Assembly: GCF_026151205.1 (NCBI RefSeq) | Contig: NC_087072.1 | Span: 3,923,375-3,987,374, forward strand | Source: Bolinopsis microptera | Taxonomy: Eukaryota > Ctenophora > Tentaculata > Lobata > Bolinopsidae | DNA: 64,000 nt | Direction: 5' to 3' | Shown here: positions 1 to 11,876 of the stretch, one piece after another | How positions within the stretch are numbered: position 1 is the stretch's first letter | Layout: every line of letters begins with the position of its first letter | Translations under genes and position numbers: made by a program | The notes under the pieces: model-generated | What the model saw: the letters and a program-made list of their open reading frames with translations, nothing else | What the model was told of the DNA's origin: nothing | Database searches by the model: none

Positions 1-498
1 TCAATTAAAAAAAATTCACTATAAGTTGCCAGTGGTGAAACGTACCTATATTAACGGGTGATAATCTTGGCAAAAATCGGTTTTTAGCCATATTTCCGAA
101 AATAAGCATTTTAAGGTATATGTTGCTTTATAAGTTGTATATCAATATGGCTATTAGGAACATTTTGGTGTATCGGAATAGTCTCTACGACCTTCCTGGG
201 CCAAAATACAACAATTCGAGTGACCGCAAAACCCTAGAAAAGGGTGTGGCCCAAAACGCCCTCATTGTATTTAGTACAAAAATGCAACGAAGTCCAACTG
301 TTTTAAGCATCATCTAGAGAGGTGATAACCGTCGAGAAATCGCTTTTAACACGAAAAGCTAACGAGATGGCTTTTTAGAACGGTTGGTCTCCGCATAAGG
401 TACTTACTATTAAAGTAAACAAATGTACCTCACCCCCACGAGAATCCACATCTATTAAACTTCAATTTATTATTATCATATCTTATTTGCCGAATTAC
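1..498. other. Probable last-visible intron of SCLY, no exon recognised
   Basis: The donor of the 499-679 exon (GTAATTCG on the minus strand) opens this stretch. I found no continuation of the lyase (no Cys-loop or C-terminal helix) on the minus strand, and no gene on the plus strand. The missing C-terminal exons should lie to the left of the window. Confidence 0.5.
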
Positions 499-3400
499 CT
501 GCAATTTTCCAGAAATATAGCAAAGTTAGAGGTGTTGGGCAATCTCAGAGAGTCTCTACAGTTTATGACGAGTTTATGGCCGAATGTTTCCACAAGTCTT
601 GCCTCCAAGTAGCGCCGGCACTTCTCCATGTGCAGACTTTTCTGGGAGAGACCCTGTACTGCCAACTGAGCAGCGAGTCCTAGTCCTGGCGGTGATTACT
701 ATTTAGAAACTACAGTATTAGTGCTATTTAGTAACTATTATAATTAAACATACACCATATATACGCCTATACAATGTCAGGTGGTTTCTGATACGCATTG
801 CTTTGTACTTGACATGCTTTGTACACTCCAAACCAACATTACTACAGGGGCACATCATGTGTGCATGCTAGCAATCCACAACTTTACAATAATCAAGATA
901 CAATTGGAGAACAGATTTAAAAACAATCCGACAAAAACTGGCATATTGTCAGGACTATAACGTGGTCACTGGTCAAATCAAAATAATTGTGGCTCCAAAA
1001 TATGAAGATTTTTTAAAATTCTAAATTACGGTAAAAGCTCGAATATAAGGAAAATCAACAAATAACCTTGTGTTATGTCACAACAATCCCCACAATGGGC
1101 AGCACTGGATACTGCCCCGAAGAAGAGAAGTTACTTAATCTCAATCACAAACCTGCTATCACAGTTCTCAGTTCATGGCCTGATGCCAGCTTCTTGCACC
1201 ACAAACCTGCTATCATAGGTGTATTCTCAGTTCCTGGCCTGATGACAGATACTTGTATCACAAACCTGCTATCATAGGTGTATTCTCAGTTCCTGGCCTG
1301 ATGCCAGATTCCTGTCCACCCCCGTATAACAGTGGAAGTAATGGTGCAGTAAGACGGTGATACAGCGCTCCAATACGTGGTCCATAGAACTTGTGTCCGA
1401 CCAGTGTCAGATAGTCCACTCTTAACTCTGCAACATCCACTGGGATCTTACCTGGGTTTAAACTTATAACTAGTAATATTTTACCTGGGCGTAATATTCG
1501 GCATAGCGAGTTTTTATAGCTCGAGCTTTAAGCTGTCAGGCCATGCTTATTATGGTCTTCAGCAGGCTTGTCCGCCGAGGCTAAATGGATCGGCGGCGGC
1601 GTTTCACTAAAATTACACCGGCGGCGGCGGCGTACGCCGGCGTGAGCCGTGAAATCAAGGCCAACTAAATTGAGGTCTATGAAATATGAATATGATCATG
1701 TACTTAATTTGGGTAATTTAGACTTAACTTCAACAAATGATGTTGGTATATTGTTATGGTATTATCTGCTATCAAATAAAAGTTGAGACAAATTGATACA
1801 ATTATTTTATTTAAGGTAAAATACACAAACAATAAATTATTGCTGAAATCAATGGATCTCTCAATCTTTTTTGTTGGAAACAAAATCATAGTTTTTAGAA
1901 CAAAACAGTGTATATTTGAAATTCTTAACATTCATCCTAGATCGCTGACTAAAAAGAATTAAACCTGCAGCCGACCAGGTTCTTTCAATTTCCGCACAAC
2001 TGGCAGGTATACAATGCACTATTCTTACTATTATTATCACTACTGACCCTGATTCTCAGAGCGAAATCACCACTCATATACAGCACAATTTCATGCATGC
2101 TCAATTGGTAGAGCAAGAGACGCGAAATCTCGAGGTTCTGGGATCATTCCCCAGTTGTCCCTAGTTTTTCAGAATTAATCATCACATATAGACAGCATGA
2201 GAGTAGGCCTGGCCATCTCGAAGTGATAATAATAATTAAATGTTTCGCAGATTGGCAATTGATCGGTGTAGTTGGTGTTGTACACACTGCACTGATAACG
2301 ATATCACGTTGTACGTGTAATGTAAATATAGTGTGGATAAATGCGAATATATATTCTAAATAACCAAAAAAATATTCTTACTATGTTTGAGAGTATTGGG
2401 AAAGTTTTTTGCCTATCGGCCCAAAATCTTAAAAGTTCGAATTGTAAAATTTCTTCTGCAGTCAAACTCATAAGTAGGTAGGTATCTGCTCAGTTCTTCT
2501 GATAATCAATATTGTTAAGTTAGCTAAAGGTGTGTATCATGTGTGTGTTGCCCCTAGCCGCTAATCGCTATCAGTAACACTGATATCTTCAAATGAAGAC
2601 AGAATTATTTTGAAGTCAGAAAATGCACGCCGTACGCCGATGTACGCCGGGGTGTATCGGCGGCGTTCGGCGTGGCAAAATCACCCGGCGGCGGCGGCGT
2701 TCGGCGGCGGCGGACAAGTTTCGCTACAATTATGTGTTCATTCTGCTTGAAGACCGTTCAGTTCTAGAAAAGTTCTACACTCTTTAAAACATCTCATATT
2801 GTGAGGGGTTAGTGGTCAGCCAATGGCCCTTGAAGAAATTCCCCTGTCACATAAATTACTTAAATTATGTAAATCACAGTGCTGGCAAGCACGACCGGGG
2901 AAATTTATACCACTTGATGACGTCATCAAGTTAAGCGTTTAAAAAAATTTAATTTTAACAAAATAACAACTTTTCAGGTCATTCAGGGTGGCCCAGAAGT
3001 ATCACTGATTAAGTGCTGGATCACGTATCTGCAAGATCTTAAAAGGGTCATAACTCGCTTAAATTGTGAACAACCAAATTGAAATTTTAGGGAAGCACTT
3101 CAATTATCAAACTTATGTGTCTATAAACTTTGAAGTTCCTAGCTTAAAGCGTTCTTACTTTATGGTGACAATAGTTGAAAAGAGGGAGCTGGAGTGGCGT
3201 ACCACACCCACTGTAATTAATTAAATTTGACGAAACTTTCAGGAAATCTAAGTTTGACCCATATCTATGATCTCTGAAATTTCTGTGCAATTCTAAGAAG
3301 AATAACGTGAGTTATTAAAGGGTTGCGTGTGTTCGGTTACATCTGGGTCACCCTGCATCTTGACAACGGAATCAACAATAATTGCAACAACATGAAAACT

Positions 3401-6400
3401 GTGTAAACAGCACTGTATTTCCGCGTAAGCAGCACAATAATTCCACAATCATTCCACATTTTACTTCCTACAAATACTTCTCTAGAATGGCGCCAGATTA
3501 CCTGCAAGGAAATTTCGGAGGAAATTTGGTGCTAAAGAGGTAAATTTTAGAAACCTTTCTGGTTGTGGGGCAAAGAGGACATTTTAGAAGACCTGCGCGG
3601 AATTTTAGAACTCTCTTCATGTGGGGTCCCCGGCCCAAATCATATTAGCATATTGAAATATGCTGTGTTAAGTAAATATGGATCCTTTTTGGATTCTGTG
3701 AGACAACGGACGTGTTTTTTGGGACATTGTCGGACATTAACGGACAAACATTATGAGAATTTTTCAGTTGCTGCAGGTTACAAAGTTCACTCACCTAAGG
3801 CTTGAGCAGCGTCTGTGTGGAAGAGAAGTCCAGGGAACTCCTTCTTCACCTTTCCAGCCATCTCCACTACATCAAACATTACACCAGTCTCATTGTTAGC
3901 CAGCATTATGGAGACAAGACGAGTCTGAGTGGTGCAGGCTGAGAGGACGTCCTCTACCTCCAGACCTCCTTTACTGTTCAGCTCTACTTCTGTTAGCGTT
4001 ATCAGACCCTGGTAACGTCCTTACAATGAGACTGTTTTAGTGAAACAGTTCTTTAAAACTCATTCATTTACACACAACCACAAAGTTTAAAATTTCCTCG
4101 CAGACCAATGTTCCCCCTAAAATTTTCTAATATACCCTAAAAAAGGTCCTAGGTCTTCTTAAACTTTCCTTTTTCGCACCAAATTTCCTTACAGATTATC
4201 TGCCGATCTGCTGTCTTTCTGGATGTGGGTTAACTGGGCAATCATCTAAATTTTCCTTATAATGGAATCTGTGATTCAGTAATTTATTTGTGATTCATTT
4301 GTGAACATTAATTTCTTAATATGATATAATATATCTGCTAAATACTTCAATGTTGTAAAATACTAGTTAATTGGTTTGGTAACGCCAATTATGTTTTATA
4401 ATTAATTCCTGAACTTTTGTAACATTCCTGATCAATAATTGTGTAACATGATATAGAAAACTGCAGAGATAAAGTACATACGATGTAGATTGTACTCACT
4501 AATAGGCAAGAATTTGCAAAGCTAAAGTTACCATGAAACTGTGATTTTCACTTTACATGCGGTGCTTGACTAAGTAGCGTACGTACGCGGTTTAATTGAA
4601 TAGTGACTTTAACGAGAAAGATTGCGGTGAATACCCTACATATTATGTTTTCGAAACTCCACACTTGGTCTAAGTAACTGCTAATTGTTATTCAACAAAG
4701 TATTAAAAGTAAAATTAGTGTACAGTGTATTAGTGTATATCAAATAAAGGGTAATATAAAGATGTCCAAACTATGCAAAATATGCAAAATACAGCTGCAC
4801 TGATTTTATTGTTATGCAGGGTGTTCCAATCAAAGTGAGCTTTACTGATGAAACTCAGGAATTCAGACGGCATACTTGAAGTTACGATCCCTGAGTTTCA
4901 TTTGCATACTCTCTTACTGTCGTATGAGAGTATGAACTCTCTCTACAGTTCAAACAGACCGCAATGAGTGCCTCCCCCTAATAAGCTTATAGTATTACAT
5001 AACAGTGAATCTTGCGGCTAACCTAATTATGATTTATGTACCAACGCTGCATATTATGTAGTAATGTGAGGGAGCGAGGGGGGAGAAAAAGTGAGTCATT
5101 GTCACATTTGTGGTACAAAACCATCAATTAAACCACTTACCACCGGCCGATTAAAAAAAATTTGCTTGTTGGCAATTTCGGAAATTTCCCACACACACAC
5201 CCACACACAGATTTACTGGGATTGTTAGTATTGATACATGACGTCTTGCATATTTGGGGACATTTAATATTTGGGGACATTAACATTTTAGGACATTTAA
5301 TTATTTAGAATTTAAAATATCTCCAGTCAGGACACTTTCAAACCATCTTGTACCTGACATGACATGACATGACATAACTACGTTTTCAAAATACACCCAA
5401 AAAAAGTCTTGTTAAAACAAAAAAACAAAAAACAAGAAGAACGGTTCTCCTTGTTAAAACAACAAAAACAAGTGAAATCGGCTGTCATCATCGGTTGGGG
5501 TGGATATTTTTTCCCGATCCATGACTCAAAGTGCCGAAGGCACAAAAGAGTCAAGGACAAGGGTTAGCGAACGAGGTTTTTTTTTGTATATGGTAGCTTT
5601 GCGACCGTACCTGCGAGCGACCGTACCTGCCTGCGCGCACACACTGTAATCGCCCACGTGACTACCTGCGCAAAGTTATTTTGCGGAATAATCCAAATTA
5701 GCTAATTGTTGGCGCGCGGCGCTGAACTGACCAAGTACATTGTTAATTTCACCATGTACATATCCCACTAGGCACTAATTGATAGCATACTATTATTATT
5801 TTGAGTTACTTATACTATTTTGCACGCATCCGTGTCGGGTGTCAGGTTGCATAAACAATAAGCATATGGTGGGGGGAATGCAACGTCAATTAATGTCAAT
5901 TAATGTCAATTAATGTCAATTAATGTCAATTAATGTCAATTAATGTCAATGTCAGTTTTGCAAAATTTTGGAATACTGACATTAATTGACACGATATTTT
6001 TCGACCAGAGATTATGTAGTTCTACCATATTTTTAGCACTTTAGAACGTTTATATCATCAATTTATTCACTACTATCACATATGGAAATGTGAAATGTGA
6101 AAAAAATTAAGATCATTAAACAATAAAACTAAAATAATACGGTTTTCCGAAATTTAATTTTCTTAAATGGGCGTGGCCATCCAAGGGCGTGGTTCTCAAC
6201 ATCATCAGAACTTAAAACCCACATTAAACGAAATGCCTTCATGACATTTATATTTGAATAACGAATCTTAAACAGCTAACATTACTCATTCATAATAAAA
6301 AAACCGATTCTAGATATTTTACCTGTATAAGAAACCAATAAAATATGGGCGTGGCCGGTGGGGACCGAAGATGGAAGAGTTGGAAGCTGAAATTTTTTTT

Positions 6401-9400
6401 GGTGGTCTTTGAACCTAAGGATCAACAGATAAGAACATACTCATAATTATTCAAGGACATTTTGTTTTTTTGAACCGGTCTAACTTACATAGACGTGAAT
6501 ATCTTGAATATTTATCGAATAATGATAATCTCAAATTTCAAGACATATTAATGTCAATTAATGTCAATTAATGTCAATTAATGTCAATTAATGTCAATTA
6601 ATGTCAATTAATGTCAATTAATGTCAATTAATGTCAATGTCAGTTTGGGGTTTTTATGGAATACTGACATTAATTGACGTTGCATCACCCCCCATATGGT
6701 TTTTAAAAATATACACGATTTTCAAATTCAATATGGAATTATATTAACTTGGTGGCGCTCGGCCTGTCACTTCGCCATATCTGCATACTTATAAACAGTA
6801 AAAACTGGGGTCCCCAGGTTGTATAGAAAATGATAAAATACGCCATCACGGATCGGGAAATTGAGCGGCCATGCACAAAAAAAAGCGGCCGCATTTCTTG
6901 TTGTATGTGATTATTATCATTTCAAAGAATACTACCAGCTTCCCCATGTTACCACAGGCTTTCTGGTACATTATAATATACTAGCAGGAACCCGTCTAAC
7001 CCCAAAGTGGTGTCAAGACTCGAGAGACTAAAATAATTATTACCTATTTAATTCGCGTTTTTGACACCACTTGGGAGTCCAAATTTTGGGCACTAAAATT
7101 ATTATTCCTTGGCCAATTTTTTATTTTTTCATGCTGATTTGAAGGCCATTAAAGCATTTGACCCAGTCAAAAAAGTTTCAGTTGTATATCTTTTACGGTT
7201 TTTTTGACGGATATATACATACATATATATCGTCTCGCTTTATATATAGTAAGATTGAATAAATTTAAATTGTGACAAAATTTTCATGAACACTCCTGTC
7301 GACTGGCTAACTCGATAAAAGTTTTTACTTTTCAATCCTATGTACATTTTCGTACGTCATGTCTGTGATTTTTGATTGAATCTCACATTTCTCAAGTGCC
7401 CCCTCCCCCGGCCCGGCCCCCCATTTGTTTTTGTGGTAGTGAACATTAGGCATTATATATGTGAATGAAAACCATACTTTATGCGATTTGTAATCAGCCA
7501 ACAGATAAAAAATAGTTTGAAAAAATACCAAATAAAGAAAACACGAACTATTGGGTCCTTGGTCAGATTTACAAATTTACATAGCCTCTGCGCAGAAGAC
7601 TTCTGAGGCCAATTAATAGGCTAATATGCGGCCCTAAATTTAAAGGTTATATCGTATATATTATATATATCTCATCATTATATAACTGAAATATTCTGTA
7701 AGCTTACATGAAGTGATGGCTATTAAAGAACTGACGACAAGCGCAAGCTTCTAAGGTTATCAAGCCTAGATGCACACTAGATATAAACGCTAAAATGCAT
7801 GTGACAAGAGACTGGCACTCCGTGCCTCTCCGCTGTGGTAGGCAGAATATTTAGAAAAGTTTACATAAAGATGTTGGGGATATAAATAACAGTAAATTCG
7901 AGATATGATTACTAAATGCGTTCTAAATATGTAGGAACGACTGTTATATCTTAAACACCAAACAGTTTGCATAACTTATTAAAAGATTTTCTGGATATTA
8001 AGAGAATAAAAACAAATTTCAGGAAATAAAATGTAAAAATACACACTTGTTTGAAGAGGTTTCTAGCGTAGACACTGATGGAGTCATGTTCCACAGCTGA
8101 GATAACGATGTGAGGTTTGGAGTATAACTTGCTGATCGAGTTCAACACCATGTTGTTACATTCCGTACCGCCTGGAAGATGGTGTTTTATTAACAAGTTG
8201 ATTATTGATATATCAAGGTTATTGAGATAATTTTAGGCCTAATCTAGAACGTGGAGGTTGAATTGAGGAGATATAAGGGATCAAAATGAAAATTGAAATC
8301 TAAGGACAATCTAGTACTAATAGTACAGACAGATCCGTCTGAAAAAATTGATCTACCGACACAAGAAGTTTTCTAAGGATTTTTGACGTTTTTGAGTCCC
8401 ATTAGATGCCGTTTATGGCTGACCAACTTTTCCAAACTTTTCCCACTTTTTACCACCTTTCTTGTTTGTCGAATATCTTTAGTTGTGAACATCGTAAAAG
8501 GTTGCGGATTAACCGAGGGTGTTCATCTTATCAGGAAAAAAACTTTTGTGACGACAATTTTTACGTCAGATAATCAGTTAATTGGATAATTATCAATTGA
8601 CTAATTAGCAACAATTTAAAAAATTTTCATTGGCCCAAAATGATGGGAATAGTTTAAAACACGCCACGAAGAAAAGTAGTTTTTAGAAAAACTTTGAACA
8701 TTTTTCACTTACATTTTTTTTCGATACTTGGAAAAATTTCGAAAATTCAAAATATTTGTTTGCTAAAAGTGATAAAATTGCATGAAACGTGGAGAAAAAC
8801 GGTTTTTTAAAAACTCCGTGAATTTTTCGTATCAAGAATACTAAAATCACCAGTAAATCTCGGCAGATTTTAGTAATCAGGAATTACTCAGTGGAAAGGT
8901 CTGAAACTGAAAAAAGTTAACCACACGATATTCGAGTTTCATAACTAATTACAGTACAGCCTCATCGATTTTCACAGAAACTGCACCAAAGACACAGTCA
9001 AGATCGAACCGATAGCCCGCTGTACTATCATTTTATTAATTTTAATGATGAATCAGTGGGGTTAAGATAATCACATTTGTAATAAATAAAACCACTCTGT
9101 ACCGTCAATTGTGCTAATCTAAACCGGCCTACCTGGATTACCAGACCTCTTCTTTTCCTCAACAATCAAACCGATTTGTGCAAGAAATGTGATTTATCAT
9201 AGTTCATATCGCATTTCAAGAATCAATAGTTCCCACAGTCAGACAACGAATGAGTTTAAAAATTCCAACAAAATCTTTATAACATCATTGGTAAAACATT
9301 TTCGGACATCTTCAGTACCTAATAAAGATAAGGGTTAATACTCCAATTATATCAGAAAATTTTAAATTGAACTAAAGGATGTTAGCTGTAAAAAGAAGCC

Positions 9401-11168
9401 AAACTCTCAAAAATGGAATGGGAAGCACTCGGGTATGGGGGGTTGTGAGGCCCCAACTAGTCGGAAAAAATATACTAGTCCCTGCATTAAGGGTGAAATA
9501 ATTTAAGGACCATTATCAAAAGTTTTATTTTCAAATAAAAGTGGCATACCAAAAGGATCACATGAATTAATACCATATGGTTTCAAAGTTCTGAGTTTTT
9601 GTATAAGTAGATGTTCGTTAACTTCTAAATTACTAGGACTAGAATTCTTTAGGATAAAAACATTATAAGAAGCATCAAAATCAGGTCTATTGGAAAGGTT
9701 ATGTGAGTCTATTAGGTGAGCTGCTAAACTGTAAGTGTCACTATCATCAGATAAAAAATCATCACTATGTTTTAAGGAAGGGTCTTTCAATAATTTATAA
9801 TAGTTAGCTCTATGTTCGGTTACTCTTTCATGCAAAGTCCTAATGGTACGTCCAACATAGCAGAAAGGAGATGGACATAATTTACAAATGAATATATAGA
9901 CTATGTTGTAGCTAGAACAGGTCCCTGGAGCTTGTCTTATCTTGACTCCATTAATACAATAACACTTTTCACTTCCTATCATTGCACAACACTTACAATT
10001 TCTTTGATGGCAAGGTTCTGTTTTTGTTACAGTGTTATCCTCTGCGTGCAATTGTGGGTTGAGGAGTCTTCTCCGCAAAGATGCGGCCAATAGAAGCTCT
10101 GAAGCTGAGGTCTACGAGGGCAAGGATCCATTGTTTGAACTCCTCACTCCATTCCGTTCGACATTCAGTCATAGCAACAGTTAGGGCTTCCATTGCCAAA
10201 TCGGGTTTAAGAGAATCATATAATGCCTTGTAGTCAAAAGCAAAGCTTCTGAGCCGGCGTTTAGTATTGTGATCAAATGAACTGTTGATGCCGTCTAACC
10301 AGTTAAGTGCATCTCCAGAGTCGATAAGTAGATCCCCACAAAATTCACGTTCCAATGAGCGTAAAAATGTGTCAGCAAGGTAAACATCTGAACGTCTTGT
10401 TCGCATTTGGTGGGTGATGCAAGTACATATCGAGTTGTATTCAATCACAATACAACACAATACGTGTATAATGTATATTATATGGCCCTTAATGCGGTAT
10501 ATGAAACGCTTTATACTGGGGTGTTTCTATACCGTACACTTCTCGTTTCTCTCGCGAAAGACCCAGTATATGGAGAGGTCGTATCATGATAGTTTGTACT
10601 ATAGTAGGAAAATCTTAGTCTACTAAGATGAGCACTAAATAACAGTATTATACAATTATCGAAATGGTAATGAACTGACCTGACATGAAAGTAATTTCGT
10701 CCTCGCCACAATTGATCACTTTGCTGATTCTTTCACGTGATTCCTTGATAAGCTGGGCAGCCTGTAACATAATTAATTGATGGAAAGGTATGATTAAAAA
10801 ACAGAATAACAGCTGAAAAGTCAACACTCTGATCCATCAGAAGTTAGATATAAATCGAATATCATGCACACAACCCACACCCTGTACACAAGTTATTGGT
10901 TTAATTCCTACATCACACATCCAGAAAGTTTTAAATTTCCTCGGAGTTTAGTATCCTGCCCCTAAAAATTTCCTCTTAAGCACCTGCACAGGGCGGGTCT
11001 TAAATCATGATCAGGCGAATAAAACAACAAACTCACCACATCAGCATCATCACTTCGGGAACTAGGATTAGCCCAGCCGGATCTGAGAGTCTTGCTTATC
11101 AATGCACAAACTTCCTCACTCAAGGGTGTTGTACCATTGTTGTCTACATATACTTTGTGTTTCACCAT
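499..11168 (-). CDS. SCLY: Selenocysteine lyase, 5' six exons (C-terminus beyond left edge)
   Basis: PLP enzyme that converts selenocysteine to alanine plus selenide in selenium recycling. Exons read from the sequence, all complement: 11037-11168 (ATG at 11168), 10680-10761, 8047-8171, 3795-4008, 1266-1451 and 499-679. All introns are GT..AG and the phases agree (0,1,0,1,1; the last exon ends in phase 2). Motifs seen: [62 protein letters not shown] (Schiff-base lysine) and [17 protein letters not shown]. The [13 protein letters not shown] and [12 protein letters not shown] forms are those of SCLY rather than mitochondrial NFS1. The last visible exon encodes a helical stretch ending in [10 protein letters not shown]. 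The active-site cysteine region and stop must lie left of base 1. Introns carry a Penelope-like element, TIR elements and a tRNA-like sequence. No frame damage is visible. Confidence 0.93.
1148..1312 (-). repeat. Three tandem copies of an SCLY exon end with its splice donor
   Basis: About 59 bp repeats three times. Each unit holds the last ~45 bp of the 1266-1451 exon (coding for [13 protein letters not shown]), the donor GTTTGTG and ~14 bp of intron. The true exon end lies at 1266. The two extra copies lie downstream in the intron, at about 1199-1256 and 1148-1197. The copy nearest the exon is almost identical to it; the farther one is diverged and shortened. Confidence 0.8.
1563..2716. mobile_element. 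Element with inverted CGG-rich ends
   Basis: The left end reads CTTGTCCGCCG followed by dense (CGG)n-type sequence and GTACGCCGGCGTG. The right end, reverse-complemented, starts with the same CTTGTCCGCCG followed by CGCC-rich sequence and a GCCGGCGTAC-like motif. The ~0.9 kb between them is ordinary AT-rich DNA without an ORF. It looks like a non-autonomous DNA transposon of about 1.15 kb inside an SCLY intron. I could not find a convincing target-site duplication, so exact ends are uncertain. Confidence 0.5.
2090..2162 (+). repeat. tRNA-like sequence (SINE head or tRNA pseudogene)
   Basis: A-box-like TCAATTGGTAGAGC is followed by GAGACGCGAAATCTC, a 4-bp stem with a 7-base loop, and a B-box-like GGTTCTGGGATCATTCCC. 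The loop lacks the invariant T33 and the acceptor arms do not pair well, so this is not a functional tRNA. Confidence 0.45.
4021..5860. other. SCLY intron without recognised coding sequence
   Basis: AT-rich intronic DNA between the 3795-4008 and 8047-8171 exons. It contains a short CA-rich tract near 5190-5210 and a TGACA microsatellite at about 5351-5374. No gene was recognised on either strand. Confidence 0.6.
5863..6699. mobile_element. TIR element with two internal 10-bp tandem arrays
   Basis: The ends are inverted: the left reads ATATGGTGGGGGGAATGC then AACGTCAATTAATGTC; the right, reverse-complemented, reads ATATGGGGGGTGATGC then AACGTCAATTAATGTC. Just inside each end is an array of GTCAATTAAT: six full copies at 5885-5944 and eight at 6551-6630, both in the same orientation. 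Each array is followed by TGTCAG, a spacer ending GGAATACTGACATTAATT, and GAC, so every array also closes a hairpin. The ~560-bp core has no ORF. It reads as a non-autonomous DNA transposon in an SCLY intron. Confidence 0.75.
6972..7253 (+). repeat. Dispersed repeat, copy 1 (ends ACTAGCAGGAACCCG / TCTCGCTTTATATATAG)
   Basis: About 280 bp, matched in inverted orientation by 23613-23903. Shared blocks include ACTAGCAGGAACCCGT, TTCCTTGGCCAATTTTTTAT, AGGCCATTAAAGCATTTGAC, CAGTTGTATATCTTTTA and CGTCTCGCTTTATATATAG. The inner part differs by indels. It is non-coding and probably a short non-autonomous element. Confidence 0.7.
7254..8046. other. SCLY intron, no feature recognised
   Basis: AT-rich intron sequence lying downstream (minus-strand sense) of the 8047-8171 exon. 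Only short chance reading frames are visible. Confidence 0.6.
8172..9502. other. SCLY intron sequence next to the Penelope-like element
   Basis: AT-rich, without recognisable coding or RNA features. The Penelope-like fragment to its right occupies the rest of the same intron. Confidence 0.55.
9503..10460 (-). pseudogene. Penelope-like retroelement, deleted (RT fragment + GIY-YIG)
   Basis: Two overlapping reading frames in the sense orientation of SCLY. The upstream one (10460 down to ~10090) carries an N-terminal piece of RT, including [15 protein letters not shown] (motif A region) and [18 protein letters not shown]. The downstream one (10090-9503) carries a Cys-rich block ([13 protein letters not shown]) and a GIY-YIG nuclease with [12 protein letters not shown] and [19 protein letters not shown]. 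The RT palm (the GIPTGGSL and catalytic DD motifs known in this family) is absent: the frames meet at a deletion of most of RT plus a frameshift. 5'-truncated and dead, within the SCLY intron between 8171 and 10680. Confidence 0.85.
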
Positions 11169-11876
11169 GGAGGTATTTCCTTAATATCGGTTTTTAAATT
11201 ATTATTATTATTATTCTTGATTTGATTTTATTAGCAAAACATCAGAAAAGTGTAGATGTTGCTATTGAGATAGAAAAAATTAGCTATACATCAGAAAAAT
11301 ATTATAGATGTTATTATTATGATAGAGTCACTAGCTCAATTAAAGGTATAGTAACTGTCATGAAACCTAGGACTAGACAATCAGTGCTTCAAATGCGCTA
11401 TAGCTCACACCAAACACTAAACAGCAAGTTTTGTGTGGTCACTGGTCTGGCAGTAATAAAGCAGTATCAGAGTTGTCATCTTCCTATATAAAGCGAGATA
11501 GTTTTAATACTTTCAATACTACTATATATAGTAGTATTGAAAGTATTAATAAATTAATGTTATATATAACAAATAATTTGAGGACAAAATGACACTCCAA
11601 AACTTTGATCATAACATATGGACAGAACTGAACAAGAACACAAACTACATCAAAGACTGAGGAAACAGGAGAACTCTGCAACCCAGGAATCAACAACTCA
11701 GTCACCATCGCTTAATAATTGGTTTGGTATCAACGTTACATACTATGTTCCCCTGACTTTTATTTATTCTATTTATTTTTAAGGTATTAACCTTATGATA
11801 ATACCTGGGGACCTTAGGCTATCATGTTCAGAAAAATATCGAATTGTAGGTTTATAACGTACCAGGACGCGCGCGA
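11169..11876. other. SCLY upstream flank with a palindrome, no gene
   Basis: The region upstream of the SCLY start codon should contain its promoter or 5'UTR, but no clear core element can be assigned. It holds the 11504-11549 palindrome. A ctatataaagcgaga block at 11484 matches the terminal block of the 6972-7253 repeat. Confidence 0.5.
11504..11549. repeat. 46-bp perfect palindrome
   Basis: The half-sequence TTAATACTTTCAATACTACT plus ATA is followed directly by its exact reverse complement with no spacer. It sits just after CTATATAAAGCGAGA, the terminal block of another repeat in this window. Confidence 0.9.

Noticed and set aside
1258-1440. A separate small cysteine-desulfurase-like gene
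   Set aside because: It is one exon of SCLY; neighbouring exons continue the protein in matching phase.
3563-3805. 80-codon plus-strand frame near an SCLY exon
   Set aside because: It overlaps the SCLY exon antisense at its end and has no recognisable domain.
5885-6630. CRISPR-like regular repeats
   Set aside because: The 10-bp units are contiguous with no unique spacers and lie in a TIR element of an animal genome.
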